DNA of 20,213 nt from Chitinispirillales bacterium (GCA_031254455.1 JAIRUI010000038.1:1-20213); one strand, 5' to 3'. Positions 8,829 through 15,491 are shown, counted from the first letter of the stretch. Notes: generated from the letters alone by a model not told the origin. A program made the numbers and translations.

Positions 8829-8871
8829 AATATCTTTCTTTCGCTTTTACGCGGGGGAAAGATATTTTTTT
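8829..8871 (+). terminator. intrinsic terminator after the giant prepilin gene
   Basis: The arms AATATCTTTCTTTCGC and GCGGGGGAAAGATATT pair along their whole length, with three G-U wobbles, around a TTTTAC loop. A T run follows directly. The hairpin begins 24 nt after the stop of the prepilin gene. This is a textbook rho-independent terminator. Confidence 0.9.
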
Positions 8872-8872
8872 A

Positions 8873-8900
8873 TTGAGAAAAAACCGCTGAACAATACAAT
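8873..8900 (+). promoter_or_regulatory. sigma70-type promoter for the ferredoxin gene
   Basis: TTGAGA (8873-8878), a 16-nt spacer and TACAAT (8895-8900); each box matches the consensus at 5 of 6 positions. It sits directly behind the terminator and would start transcription about 15 nt before the ferredoxin ATG. Its position between a terminator and a gene supports the call; there is no experimental evidence. Confidence 0.6.
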
Positions 8901-8922
8901 AGTGAAAGGAAGCGCGGAAAAT

Positions 8923-9084
8923 ATGCCGAAAATAAACAAAGAAGAATGCGACGGATGCGGAGCCTGCGTTGCGGTTTGTCCGAAAAGCGCCGTTATTATG
9001 CCTGACACGGCCGTTATCGACGCCGCTTTGTGCATCGACTGTAAAATATGTAAAAACGTTTGTCCGCTTGGGGCGATAAAGTGA
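8923..9084 (+). CDS. 2[4Fe-4S] ferredoxin
   Basis: 53 residues. Two complete cluster motifs of the form CxxCxxCxxxCP are present: CDGCGACVAVCP near residue 9 and CIDCKICKNVCP near residue 37, each followed by a short hydrophobic stretch as in clostridial-type ferredoxins. It is a small cytoplasmic electron carrier of low potential; the redox partner cannot be told from context. The ATG at 8923 is chosen because the cluster domain starts directly after it and AAAGGA lies upstream at about 12 nt. A longer in-frame reading from TTG 8815 would run through the terminator and is rejected. The gene stands alone with its own promoter. Confidence 0.93.
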   Translation: MPKINKEECDGCGACVAVCPKSAVIMPDTAVIDAALCIDCKICKNVCPLGAIK

Positions 9085-9105
9085 AAGAGGAAGAAATTTA
9101 ATTTT

Positions 9106-9138
9106 TTTGTGTTTTTTTAAATTTTTTAAAAACACAAA
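9106..9138. repeat. AT-rich inverted repeat after the ferredoxin gene
   Basis: TTTGTGTTTTT and AAAAACACAAA are perfect 11-nt complements around an 11-nt T/A loop. No T run follows in either direction, so it is not a standard terminator. It may still act as a 3'-end or stability hairpin for the ferredoxin transcript. Confidence 0.5.
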
Positions 9139-9183
9139 TACTATTTTACCTATTTTAAAGTGTATAGGCGGCTTTATTTGTGT

Positions 9184-9209
9184 TTGACAATAAAATTTGC
9201 TTATTTAAT
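9184..9209 (+). promoter_or_regulatory. possible promoter for the 9245-9978 gene pair
   Basis: A perfect TTGACA lies at 9184-9189. The best -10 candidate, TTTAAT at 9204-9209, is only 14 nt away, and alternatives with better spacing match poorly. The location 36 nt upstream of the next start codon fits a promoter. Confidence 0.4.
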
Positions 9210-9244
9210 CTTAAAAAAATAACTTATTGGGAGGTTATGGTAAT

Positions 9245-9445
9245 ATGATTAGTAATGTTGAAGCGTCAAACATGACGGATGAAGAATTTTACAACGTAGT
9301 TATGTCGGAAAAAAACGATATAAATGAAAAGCCGATAAATACTTCGCAGTATCCGCTTGAAGAGCAATTGGAAATATTTCGTAAAGCGAATCAAGATGAA
9401 GAAAGCAGAAAACTCCTTATAGAAGATATAGCGGCGTTAACGTAA
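9245..9445 (+). CDS. hypothetical small acidic protein
   Basis: 66 residues, starting MISNVEASNMTDEEFYNVV. The ATG is preceded by GGGAGG at 10 nt, a strong ribosome-binding site, so the gene is probably real despite its length. The product is acidic and helical in appearance, with no signal peptide and no Cys. It ends EESRKLLIEDIAALT. No family recognised. The stop lies 17 nt before the start of the next gene, which has its own AAGGAG, so the two are likely co-transcribed from the promoter-like element just upstream. Such a size and pairing would suit an antitoxin, regulator or chaperone-like partner, but nothing in the sequence proves this. Confidence 0.6.
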   Translation: MISNVEASNMTDEEFYNVVMSEKNDINEKPINTSQYPLEEQLEIFRKANQDEESRKLLIEDIAALT

Positions 9446-9462
9446 AATTTAAGGAGTAGTAA

Positions 9463-9978
9463 ATGATCAATCCCCAAACTCTCAAAGATATCGGCAGAGA
9501 AATAATTACTAGGTGTAAAAAAGCAGGGAGCGAACAAATGCAGCACTCTGCAGGATGTGGCATGTTTGCTAATAGAGATAAGCAACCTTTAGTTTATACG
9601 GATGACAGAACGCTTCGCAGAGCGGTTGTTGAAGCGTTAAAAGATATTGAATTCATATTGGAAAGAAGAGAAAAACTTATAGGAGGAGATCGCCCAAGTC
9701 AAGGTAAAATTTCTGGAGTTATTTTGCATCGTTTGACGAAAGCAAAAATATTTCATTTGTGTGAAGCGTGCTTAAAATGTTCCTCTGATAATTGCAAAAT
9801 AAAAAAATTTAACGTGTATTTTCCGTTAATAACCGCTCTTGATTATTTGAATTTAAAATATATACAAGTGCCTGTTGAAATAAGAAAAGAAATAATATAC
9901 TCAATTATTTACAGGCATACTAACCAAGAAACGTTAGGACTTGTTTTTGATATTTTATTGCATTATGCCCAAAAATAG
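9463..9978 (+). CDS. hypothetical protein with a four-cysteine cluster
   Basis: 171 residues, ATG preceded by AAGGAG at a good distance. It looks soluble and helical and has no signal peptide. A compact cluster CEACLKCSSDNC (Cys 100, 103, 106 and 111) has the spacing of a zinc or iron-sulfur site; further Cys lie at 18 and 32, and His at 89 and 98. A basic helical segment (ILHRLTKAKIFHL) comes just before the cluster. The rest is hydrophobic/helical (YFPLITALDYLNLKYIQV). I recognise no family. It is paired with the 66-residue gene upstream. It could be a metal-binding regulator or the larger partner of a two-gene module. The gene itself is convincing; the role is unknown. Confidence 0.6.
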   Translation: MINPQTLKDIGREIITRCKKAGSEQMQHSAGCGMFANRDKQPLVYTDDRTLRRAVVEALKDIEFILERREKLIGGDRPSQGKISGVILHRLTKAKIFHLCEACLKCSSDNCKIKKFNVYFPLITALDYLNLKYIQVPVEIRKEIIYSIIYRHTNQETLGLVFDILLHYAQK

Positions 9979-10270
9979 AAATTATTCTTTTCGAGTAAGC
10001 ATTCTTTAAATTTTCACTTTATGCGGTTGTATGTTACAGAAAAATCAACTAAAATTGGCAAGGAATTGAACAAGAAATACCGAACGTTAGCGGCTTTACT
10101 TTGAAGGTAGAATTTAATCTTTTTAATAAATATAAAGAAAACTTTTTGAAAATAGCAGCATTTTTATTTGTACATGTTTTATTTTTAGAATCGCGTTAGA
10201 TTGTTTTTAGGCATAAATGACCGCGGCAAGTTGTTTATTGCGTTTAAGTTTAATTTTTAGGAGCTGATTA
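9979..10270. other. intergenic region upstream of rpsD, no gene seen
   Basis: About 290 AT-rich bases with no convincing ORF. A 27-codon reading frame at 10021-10104 has no ribosome-binding site. Several TTG-starting hexamers exist (e.g. TTGAAA at 10146), but none has a good -10 at proper spacing. The rpsD promoter and any S4-binding leader must lie here, but I cannot locate them. No terminator hairpin is evident after the 171-residue gene. Confidence 0.5.
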
Positions 10271-10885
10271 ATGTCACGGAATCTTGACCCAAAAGGTAAA
10301 ATTGTTCGTCACTTAGGGGCGAATGTGTTTGGAAATGAAAAATATCAACGTCTTTTAGACAAAAGACCAAATCCGCCCGGTCCTATCAAACATCGTCGCG
10401 GACGTCTTTCTGAATATGGCGTTCAATTGCTTGAAAAACAAAAATTGCGTTTTGCATACGGACTTAACGAAAGACAATTCCGTAATACTTTTGTCAAAGC
10501 TAAACATATGAAAGGCGTTACAGGGGAAAATCTTCTTTCTCTTCTCGAACGTCGTCTCGATAACGTAGTTTACGCTTTAGGTATTGCGAAGACGCGCGCA
10601 CAGGCGAGACAGATAGTCAATCACGCGCATATACGCGTAAACGATAAAAAAGTCGATATTCCGTCTTTTTTGGTTTCCGTCGGCGATAAAATTTCAATCG
10701 CCGCGTCGGAATCTACCAAGAAATTTTTACAGGCGCTTGTAGCGGATAATCTATCGAGAAATTTGCCCGATTGGCTTGAATTTTCCAAAGTGGATTTGTC
10801 GGGAATAATTAAACGTCTTCCCGAAAAACAAGACATCGCGGCGATTGCGGACGTACATTTGATAGTGGAACTTTATTCAAAGTAA
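10271..10885 (+). CDS. rpsD: 30S ribosomal protein S4, cysteine-free form
   Basis: 204 residues, the usual length. S4 is a primary 16S rRNA binder in 30S assembly. Seen: LSEYGVQLLEKQKLRFAYGL at about 47-64, NERQFRN, GENLLSLLERRLDNVVYALG with the S4 RNA-binding domain from about 93 to 155, and the C-terminal HLIVELYSK typical of S4. The N-terminal region (KRPNPPGPIKHRRGRLSEYG) has no Cys, so this is the zinc-independent type. A TAGGAG stands 7 nt before the ATG. It is not next to rpsK, rpoA or other ribosomal genes here, unlike the common alpha-operon arrangement. Whether a second, zinc-binding copy exists elsewhere cannot be seen. A surface lipoprotein gene follows after 40 nt. Confidence 0.96.
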   Translation: MSRNLDPKGKIVRHLGANVFGNEKYQRLLDKRPNPPGPIKHRRGRLSEYGVQLLEKQKLRFAYGLNERQFRNTFVKAKHMKGVTGENLLSLLERRLDNVVYALGIAKTRAQARQIVNHAHIRVNDKKVDIPSFLVSVGDKISIAASESTKKFLQALVADNLSRNLPDWLEFSKVDLSGIIKRLPEKQDIAAIADVHLIVELYSK

Positions 10886-10925
10886 CGTTTTGGAATAAAT
10901 TCCCTTGTCTAAAGGGGGGGCGGCT

Positions 10926-13568
10926 ATGAAGAGGTTGATTTTTTTGTTTTTGTCGGCGCTGGCGTTTGTTATGAGCGCTTGCCGAATCGGAGACGGTTCC
11001 GGTTTGATAGGACGGATTGATACCGACGGTTTTAAAACGACGCTGGAACTGACGGCGCAATCGACTACGGTGCTTGCGGGAACAAAGACAAATATTACGG
11101 TTAAAGTCTTAAAAGTTAAAGACTCCGACGCAGCATCCGCGTCTCCCGTAAAAGACGTAGAAGTAAAAATCTCAATAGACGGCGGCGTCAAAGACGGCGG
11201 GAAATTGGATAATGCGACGCTTCTCACTTCTGAAAAAGGGGAGGCGTTTACCGCGTTTTCGGCTGATTTGCCCGAAGGTTTAGATACTTATCAATATGTC
11301 GTCATAGCTAAATATTCGTCGCTTGCCGATACCGTAAGGATTACGGTTTCGTCCGAACCCGAAGATGTGGAAAGAAGAATTACGCTTGTCGCCGACCCGT
11401 ATGTGATAAAAGCCGACGGAGTAAGTTCTACAGAGATTTCCGCCGTTCTTTTGGATACGAACGGAGGGGCGATTATAGGCGATAAAGTGTCGTTCAAGAC
11501 GACTTCCGGAATAATAGTAACGCCTTCTCCGGTAACTACAAATTCTCAAGGCGTCGCGAAAATAACTTTGATTAGCGCTCGAAGAAACGTTCAGGCTTTG
11601 GTTACCGCGCAACTTATATCCGACCCTTTAATTTCCGCAAGCGTTCCCGTCGATTTTACCGGTATGGTTTTGACTTCTCATACAAACGGAAAATCAAGTT
11701 TAATTCCCAACGGTTCCGATACCATCGAAGTTACTTCGCTTTTAAGAGACGCTTTACAAAAAACGATTTACGACGCCGTTATAACTTTTATTCCGCGCGA
11801 TACGTCAACGCTTAAAGTTGTTTCAAAAGACAGCGTAACCAACAACAAAGGCGAAGCGTCGGCTTTGTTGATAAGCAACGGTAATAAGTCAAAACTTCAC
11901 GATACTATCGTAATTTCCGCCGTGGGCGTTAAGGATACCGTCGTAATAAACTATTCGTCTAAATTTATTAAGGTGGATACCGTTGGATTTGCAGATAATC
12001 TTAATAATTTTGTCGTCTGCAGTGAAAATATTACAAATGTTACAAAATTGAAGATAAGTTATAGAGGAAGCGATAAGGTAACGCCGATACCGGGAGCGGC
12101 GCTTACCGTTTCTGTTTCCGGCGGCGCGATAGTTGACGGAACGGACAGTTCAAAGAGCTTTATATCGGCGACTACGGATGCCGCCGGTTCATATTTACTT
12201 ACGCTTGTAAATCCGAGATATTCCGGCGATTTGTTTATTTCGATTACCGTAAGGGATAAAGACGGTGAAATTACGGATTTTACTCATACCGTGTATATAT
12301 CCGCCGGCAAACTGTATCGTTTGACGCTTGAAGCGTCTCCGGAAGTTATAACTACCGACGGGGACTTTGCGCAGATTGTTGCGACCGCTTACGACTCTTC
12401 CGGTAACTTGCGCGCCGGAGAGTCTATTTATTTTAGGGTAATAGCAAGCCCGGGCGGGCAGGAACGGCTTAACATAGCCTATGCGGTGACGAATAAGAGC
12501 GGTCAGGCGGTAGTAGAATTTATGAGCGGTGCGACTACAAGCAGCCAGCACGGCGTGAAAATAGTCGCTGCTTCTCTCAGCGGAGTCGCTTCAAAAGATA
12601 CGGCTAAGATTACTATAGCGAACTCGGTTGCCAAAGTTACTTTAACAAGCGACATAAGAAACCTTGAAAAAGGTTCTTCCGTTTATTCCGTTCCGTTGGC
12701 GGTTTTAGTGGCCGACATTAACGGCAATCCGGTTCCCGACGGCACTCCGGTGGTTTTCAGCGCGAGAATAACGGGTATCGCTTTTTGGCAGAGAATGCCT
12801 AGTATAAGCGACGATAAAAAAGTTTATTCCGTAGGAAGCGGCTATTATATAAGAAATGTTTACGACTATAATTTCAATTATATTTGGGACGCCGGAGAAG
12901 GCGGGGCTGGATATCCGCTTTATAGAGGCGGACAGATAGCCGTATTTCCGCTTGACACCAGTTTTGCGCCGTGTTCGCCGTTTTCTGATATAAACGGTAA
13001 CGGCAAGCGCGATTCATGTGTCTTTAGCGGCGGCTATTTAGTTGCAGAACCGGGATATGAATTTCCTGAGCCGTGGTGGACAAGCGACGAAGTCGGCCCC
13101 GCCGCTCCGGAATATAGAGGGTTGTCCCGTTCTACAGCGCCACATCGCATGATAAAATCAAACGGCGTTGAGGTGAACGCCGGTGATACTATATTTTTCT
13201 TGGATTATAACAAAAACGGCGTTCTTGATTTATATGAGCCGTGGCAAGACCCTTACGCGAATAACCGTCCGGCGAGAAAAAAGGGTTCTTCGCCGTTGGA
13301 TATCGATGTTGATTGGAAAGGCAACGGAACGCCGGAACCGTCTCCGACAACCGCGTTTGTGATTGAAAAAACCGTTCTGACTAAAGGCGGTTTGGTAAAC
13401 AATCGCTTTACTTACGGACAAGACGACGCCCTGCGCCTTTGTGTCGAAATTTGGGCGGAAGTTAAAGGCGTCAGGTCGGCTAATTCTGTCGTATTTAACC
13501 CTTTACCGATTGTCGAGGGTGATTTTAGTTACTTTAACCCGTTCAAAGGAAAATTAAATTTATGGTAA
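10926..13568 (+). CDS. large lipoprotein with tandem invasin-type Ig-like domains and EF-hand-like loops
   Basis: 880 residues from the ATG at 10926, which follows a GGGGGGG run; an upstream TTG at 10905 is less likely. The leader MKRLIFLFLSALAFVMSAC gives a lipidated Cys at residue 19. Roughly six Ig-like (Big_1/invasin) units follow. Their repeated signatures are a start such as ITLVADPYVIKADG, then VLLDTNG, and TTNSQGVAKITL or TNKSGQAVVEF before the last strands. The last 250 residues differ and contain three calcium-loop-like elements: DYNFNYIWDAGE (647), DINGNGKRD (688) and DYNKNGVLDLYE (760). The third fits the EF-hand loop at all key positions. Its end overlaps the start of an outer-membrane barrel gene, so the two probably act together at the surface, as an adhesin or structural stalk. 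Domain calls are by pattern. Confidence 0.85.
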   Translation: MKRLIFLFLSALAFVMSACRIGDGSGLIGRIDTDGFKTTLELTAQSTTVLAGTKTNITVKVLKVKDSDAASASPVKDVEVKISIDGGVKDGGKLDNATLLTSEKGEAFTAFSADLPEGLDTYQYVVIAKYSSLADTVRITVSSEPEDVERRITLVADPYVIKADGVSSTEISAVLLDTNGGAIIGDKVSFKTTSGIIVTPSPVTTNSQGVAKITLISARRNVQALVTAQLISDPLISASVPVDFTGMVLTSHTNGKSSLIPNGSDTIEVTSLLRDALQKTIYDAVITFIPRDTSTLKVVSKDSVTNNKGEASALLISNGNKSKLHDTIVISAVGVKDTVVINYSSKFIKVDTVGFADNLNNFVVCSENITNVTKLKISYRGSDKVTPIPGAALTVSVSGGAIVDGTDSSKSFISATTDAAGSYLLTLVNPRYSGDLFISITVRDKDGEITDFTHTVYISAGKLYRLTLEASPEVITTDGDFAQIVATAYDSSGNLRAGESIYFRVIASPGGQERLNIAYAVTNKSGQAVVEFMSGATTSSQHGVKIVAASLSGVASKDTAKITIANSVAKVTLTSDIRNLEKGSSVYSVPLAVLVADINGNPVPDGTPVVFSARITGIAFWQRMPSISDDKKVYSVGSGYYIRNVYDYNFNYIWDAGEGGAGYPLYRGGQIAVFPLDTSFAPCSPFSDINGNGKRDSCVFSGGYLVAEPGYEFPEPWWTSDEVGPAAPEYRGLSRSTAPHRMIKSNGVEVNAGDTIFFLDYNKNGVLDLYEPWQDPYANNRPARKKGSSPLDIDVDWKGNGTPEPSPTTAFVIEKTVLTKGGLVNNRFTYGQDDALRLCVEIWAEVKGVRSANSVVFNPLPIVEGDFSYFNPFKGKLNLW

Positions 13569-14341
13569 ATCGTAAATTATCTGTTTTATTTGCGTTTATC
13601 GCAGTCGTGTTTTCGTATGGCGGCGGCGTCGCTTATCCTTTGACGCCGGTTCCTTCGGCGCGGTTTGCCACCGCGATATCCTACGATATGTACGGCGGAT
13701 ATTTGTATAAACCGTCGATTTCGGGGGCTACCGTCACTTTGCAAGGGTTTAACGCGAGTTTTACTTATTCTCCGATAACTTTTATAAATTTCGGCTTTGA
13801 CCTCGGCGAAAGAAACGTGAAAATTTTTACTCATGACGAGCAATATAGATTTGACGGGAAAATAGGGTTTGCCGGAGGTACTCATGCAAAATTTGCGACG
13901 CCGTATTTTAACGAACTTATAGGAGTTGTAGGATTTGTAAGAGCCTTATGGTTTTCTTCCGAAACTAAAAACGAAACATATTACGGCGGAATGGATTTTA
14001 CGGGAGCGGGCGGATTGTCGTTTCGCGTAAAAAATTTCGGATATATCTCATTGGGCGCGAAATATTTTGAAATAGTCGGTAAAAACGGAGAGGTATCGGG
14101 TACTCAAAGCGGCTCTTGGGGTAACGAAGATGTTTTTGGAGGATGGGTGTCGTTTGATATGTTCCCAAAAATTCCCGTACGTAAACATATTCCGTTTTTT
14201 TCAATCGAACTTTGTCTATTTCCCGGAGCGGATGCGTTTGACGGAACAAAACCCGCAATCAGAAACGCGTCGTTCAACTTGACTATAGGAGCGATAACCA
14301 ACCGTCTTTACGGAAATTCCGATAAGGATTGGACGCCTTAA
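13562..14341 (+). CDS. outer-membrane beta-barrel protein
   Basis: 259 residues. The ATG overlaps the preceding stop (ATGGTAA), with GGA about 10 nt upstream. A signal peptide (MVNRKLSVLFAFIAVVFS, probable cleavage after GGGVA) is followed by many alternating polar/hydrophobic strands: ATVTLQGFNASFTYSP, FINFGFDLGERNV, GGLSFRVKNFGYISLGAKYF and others, separated by Gly- or Asn-rich turns. The last strand, NASFNLTIGAITNRLYG, is followed by a short polar tail rather than a terminal Phe. The size suits an 8- to 12-stranded barrel. Translational coupling to the Ig-domain lipoprotein suggests a joint function, such as anchoring, assembly or export of that protein. No specific family recognised. Confidence 0.75.
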   Translation: MVNRKLSVLFAFIAVVFSYGGGVAYPLTPVPSARFATAISYDMYGGYLYKPSISGATVTLQGFNASFTYSPITFINFGFDLGERNVKIFTHDEQYRFDGKIGFAGGTHAKFATPYFNELIGVVGFVRALWFSSETKNETYYGGMDFTGAGGLSFRVKNFGYISLGAKYFEIVGKNGEVSGTQSGSWGNEDVFGGWVSFDMFPKIPVRKHIPFFSIELCLFPGADAFDGTKPAIRNASFNLTIGAITNRLYGNSDKDWTP

Positions 14342-14349
14342 TTTTTTTG

Positions 14350-14695
14350 GAAAAGAGAATCGGGCGGCCGCGTTCGCTTAAATGCGAATGAGGAAAGTCC
14401 GAGCAACAAAGAACGGGACGCCGAATGAAAATTCGGGCGCGTATTTTACGTGACGGAAAGTGCCGCAGAGAATAGTCCGCTCTCAAAAGGGAGTGAGTTG
14501 TGAAAAGGCGGCGTAAGAGACCGCCGTTTTGTTCGGTAACGAGCGAATAAGGAAAACCCCGTCCGTTGCAAGACCAAATACGAAATATCCTTAGGGATGA
14601 AGTTGTTCGCTTCTTTTATTTCGGGTAGGTCGCTTAGATAAATGGCTGCCAAAGGCGAAAGCCTGAACAGAACTCGGCTTATAGATTCTCTTTTC
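14350..14695 (+). ncRNA. rnpB: RNase P RNA, bacterial class A
   Basis: Catalytic RNA of RNase P, which trims the 5' leader of pre-tRNAs. Helix P1 is directly visible: GAAAAGAGAATC at the 5' end and GATTCTCTTTTC at the 3' end are perfect 12-nt complements. Conserved pieces in order: GAGGAAAGTCCGAGC (P4 5' side), ACGGAAAGTGCCGCAGAGA, GGAAAACCCCGTCCG, GCAAGACCAAATA, GGGTAGGTCGCTTAGATAAA, and near the end ACAGAACTCGGCTTATAG (P4 3' side and CR V). The length of about 346 nt is usual. A T run directly follows the 3' arm of P1, so P1 may also act as terminator. The 5' end is only 9 nt after the barrel gene's stop, so its promoter must lie inside that gene or the RNA is cut out of a longer transcript. 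Confidence 0.96.
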
Positions 14696-14768
14696 TTTTT
14701 TTATTTATTCGTCTTTGTGATTTCTTATTCTAATTTCAATTCCTTTTGTCGTTGTATAATAATATTTA

Positions 14769-14798
14769 TTGACATTTATTGCAAATATATGGTATATT
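14769..14798 (+). promoter_or_regulatory. strong sigma70-type promoter with no ORF behind it
   Basis: TTGACA (perfect) at 14769-14774, an 18-nt spacer, and TATATT at 14793-14798. The next plus-strand gene is the tRNA about 2.7 kb away, with a minus-strand block between. Transcription would start near 14805 and read into the two hairpins listed as a candidate ncRNA. The same -10 hexamer and spacing occur in the promoter of the small lipoprotein at 15036-15491. Confidence 0.65.
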
Positions 14799-14804
14799 AT
14801 GATT

Positions 14805-14917
14805 ACCAAGACCGATGATAACGGGGGATACCCGAATATCATCAAATTGATTTATTACTAAATAGGAGTAACACCCTCTACGGTTGTTCTGCTTCTATAT
14901 CCTGTTTGGTAATAAAT
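14805..14917 (+). ncRNA. candidate structured small RNA
   Basis: No ORF, but two strong hairpins lie right behind a good promoter. Hairpin 1 (14814-14843): GATGATA pairs with TATCATC and CGGG with CCCG around a GGATA loop. Hairpin 2: 14850-14867 pairs with 14900-14917 over 18 bp without a bulge, with two G-U wobbles and a 32-nt apical loop that may form a small helix of its own (AACACC with GGTTGTT). G-U pairs keeping a stem intact suggest, but do not prove, selection on RNA structure. An 8-nt stretch just before the expected start (ATTACCAA, 14802-14809) also matches the 3' arm (TTGGTAAT), so alternative pairing or a terminal inverted repeat is possible. The 3' end is unclear because no T run follows. 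It matches no RNA family I recognise. Confidence 0.4.
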
Positions 14918-15035
14918 AAAAATCAGTGAAATTTTTGTAGATACCTATCAGTGTTCGACGCGAATACAACGGTAAACAATTGTTTTGATTGACAATATAA
15001 GTCCCTGTAACGCCCTGATTATATCTAAAAACATT
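14918..15035. other. intergenic remainder between the RNA candidate and the minus-strand lipoprotein
   Basis: AT-rich and without an ORF. It contains weak inverted repeats (AAAAAT...ATTTTT near 14919-14936, CTAAAAA...TTTTTAG near 15025-15049) without a T run in the needed direction. A second TTGACA at 14989 has no -10 at a usable distance. No clear terminator for the minus-strand gene was found. Confidence 0.4.
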
Positions 15036-15491
15036 TTACAAATTTTTAGTCGCCATTTTAATTGTCCCGTTCAAGTTACCGGAAGTTCCTAATATCCAAA
15101 TATGAATATATATTTTGCCGTTAGATACGGCGCCGGGTAAAACTACCCAAGCATAACCAAATCCGCTGATAGGTTGAACTGAATATGCGGTATTAGCTAA
15201 AATTTCTGAATGATTAACTTGTAATATAATCGCACCGTTAGCCTTAACTGAAATATCCTGTACGACTATGTTAAAACTGCCGTCCGCTTGTTTAGTTACG
15301 TTCCCATAAATATTAGACGTTTCAGAAATATCGTATCGTTCAACTTCTGAAGGAAATGTATTTTCGTTATTATTATCTTCACATTTACAATCGCTTCCGT
15401 GATTACTACATTTACAATCGCTTCCGTAATCACTTCCACATCCTTCCAACAAGAGAATGGCAAAAACCGCTAGAGATATAAATTTTTTCAT
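15036..15491 (-). CDS. small cysteine-rich lipoprotein
   Basis: 151 residues. The ATG at 15491 has a perfect AGGAGG 8 nt upstream, so it is preferred over an in-frame TTG two codons earlier. The leader MKKFISLAVFAILLLEGC ends in a lipobox with an unusual Glu at -2, and the lipidated Cys is residue 18. Directly behind it are two GSDCKC units in a short polar linker (with SNH between them), then an acidic/Asn stretch. The rest is about 100 residues of beta-rich sequence (FNIVVQDISVKANGAIILQV, KIYIHIWILGTSGNL). The CKC pairs could bind metal or form disulfides near the membrane. It has its own promoter on the minus strand. No family recognised. Confidence 0.75.
   Translation of the reverse strand: MKKFISLAVFAILLLEGCGSDYGSDCKCSNHGSDCKCEDNNNENTFPSEVERYDISETSNIYGNVTKQADGSFNIVVQDISVKANGAIILQVNHSEILANTAYSVQPISGFGYAWVVLPGAVSNGKIYIHIWILGTSGNLNGTIKMATKNL
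15381..15434. repeat. 27-bp tandem repeat, two copies, inside the small lipoprotein gene
   Basis: Two adjacent 27-bp units share the 20-nt core ACATTTACAATCGCTTCCGT and differ slightly in the last 7 nt. On the minus strand the unit encodes nine residues containing GSDCKC, so copy-number change would add or remove a CKC pair without shifting the frame. Confidence 0.85.

Noticed and set aside
8815..8922. N-terminal extension of the ferredoxin from TTG 8815
   Set aside because: It would translate through the terminator hairpin and the promoter; the ferredoxin fold is complete from the ATG at 8923.
9106..9138. Inverted repeat as ferredoxin terminator
   Set aside because: The stem is almost all A-T and no T run follows on either strand, so it does not meet the terminator pattern; listed as a repeat only.
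10021..10104. Short 27-codon ORF between the 171-residue gene and rpsD
   Set aside because: No ribosome-binding site, no recognisable product and AT-rich composition; chance ORFs of this size are common.
14283..14652. Minus-strand ORFs across rnpB
   Set aside because: They lie over the conserved RNase P RNA and show no protein-family features.
14805..14990. 6S RNA or a known riboswitch as identity of the orphan transcript
   Set aside because: The outer pairing spans only about 112 nt, there is no long closing stem with a central bubble, and no plus-strand gene follows that a riboswitch could control.
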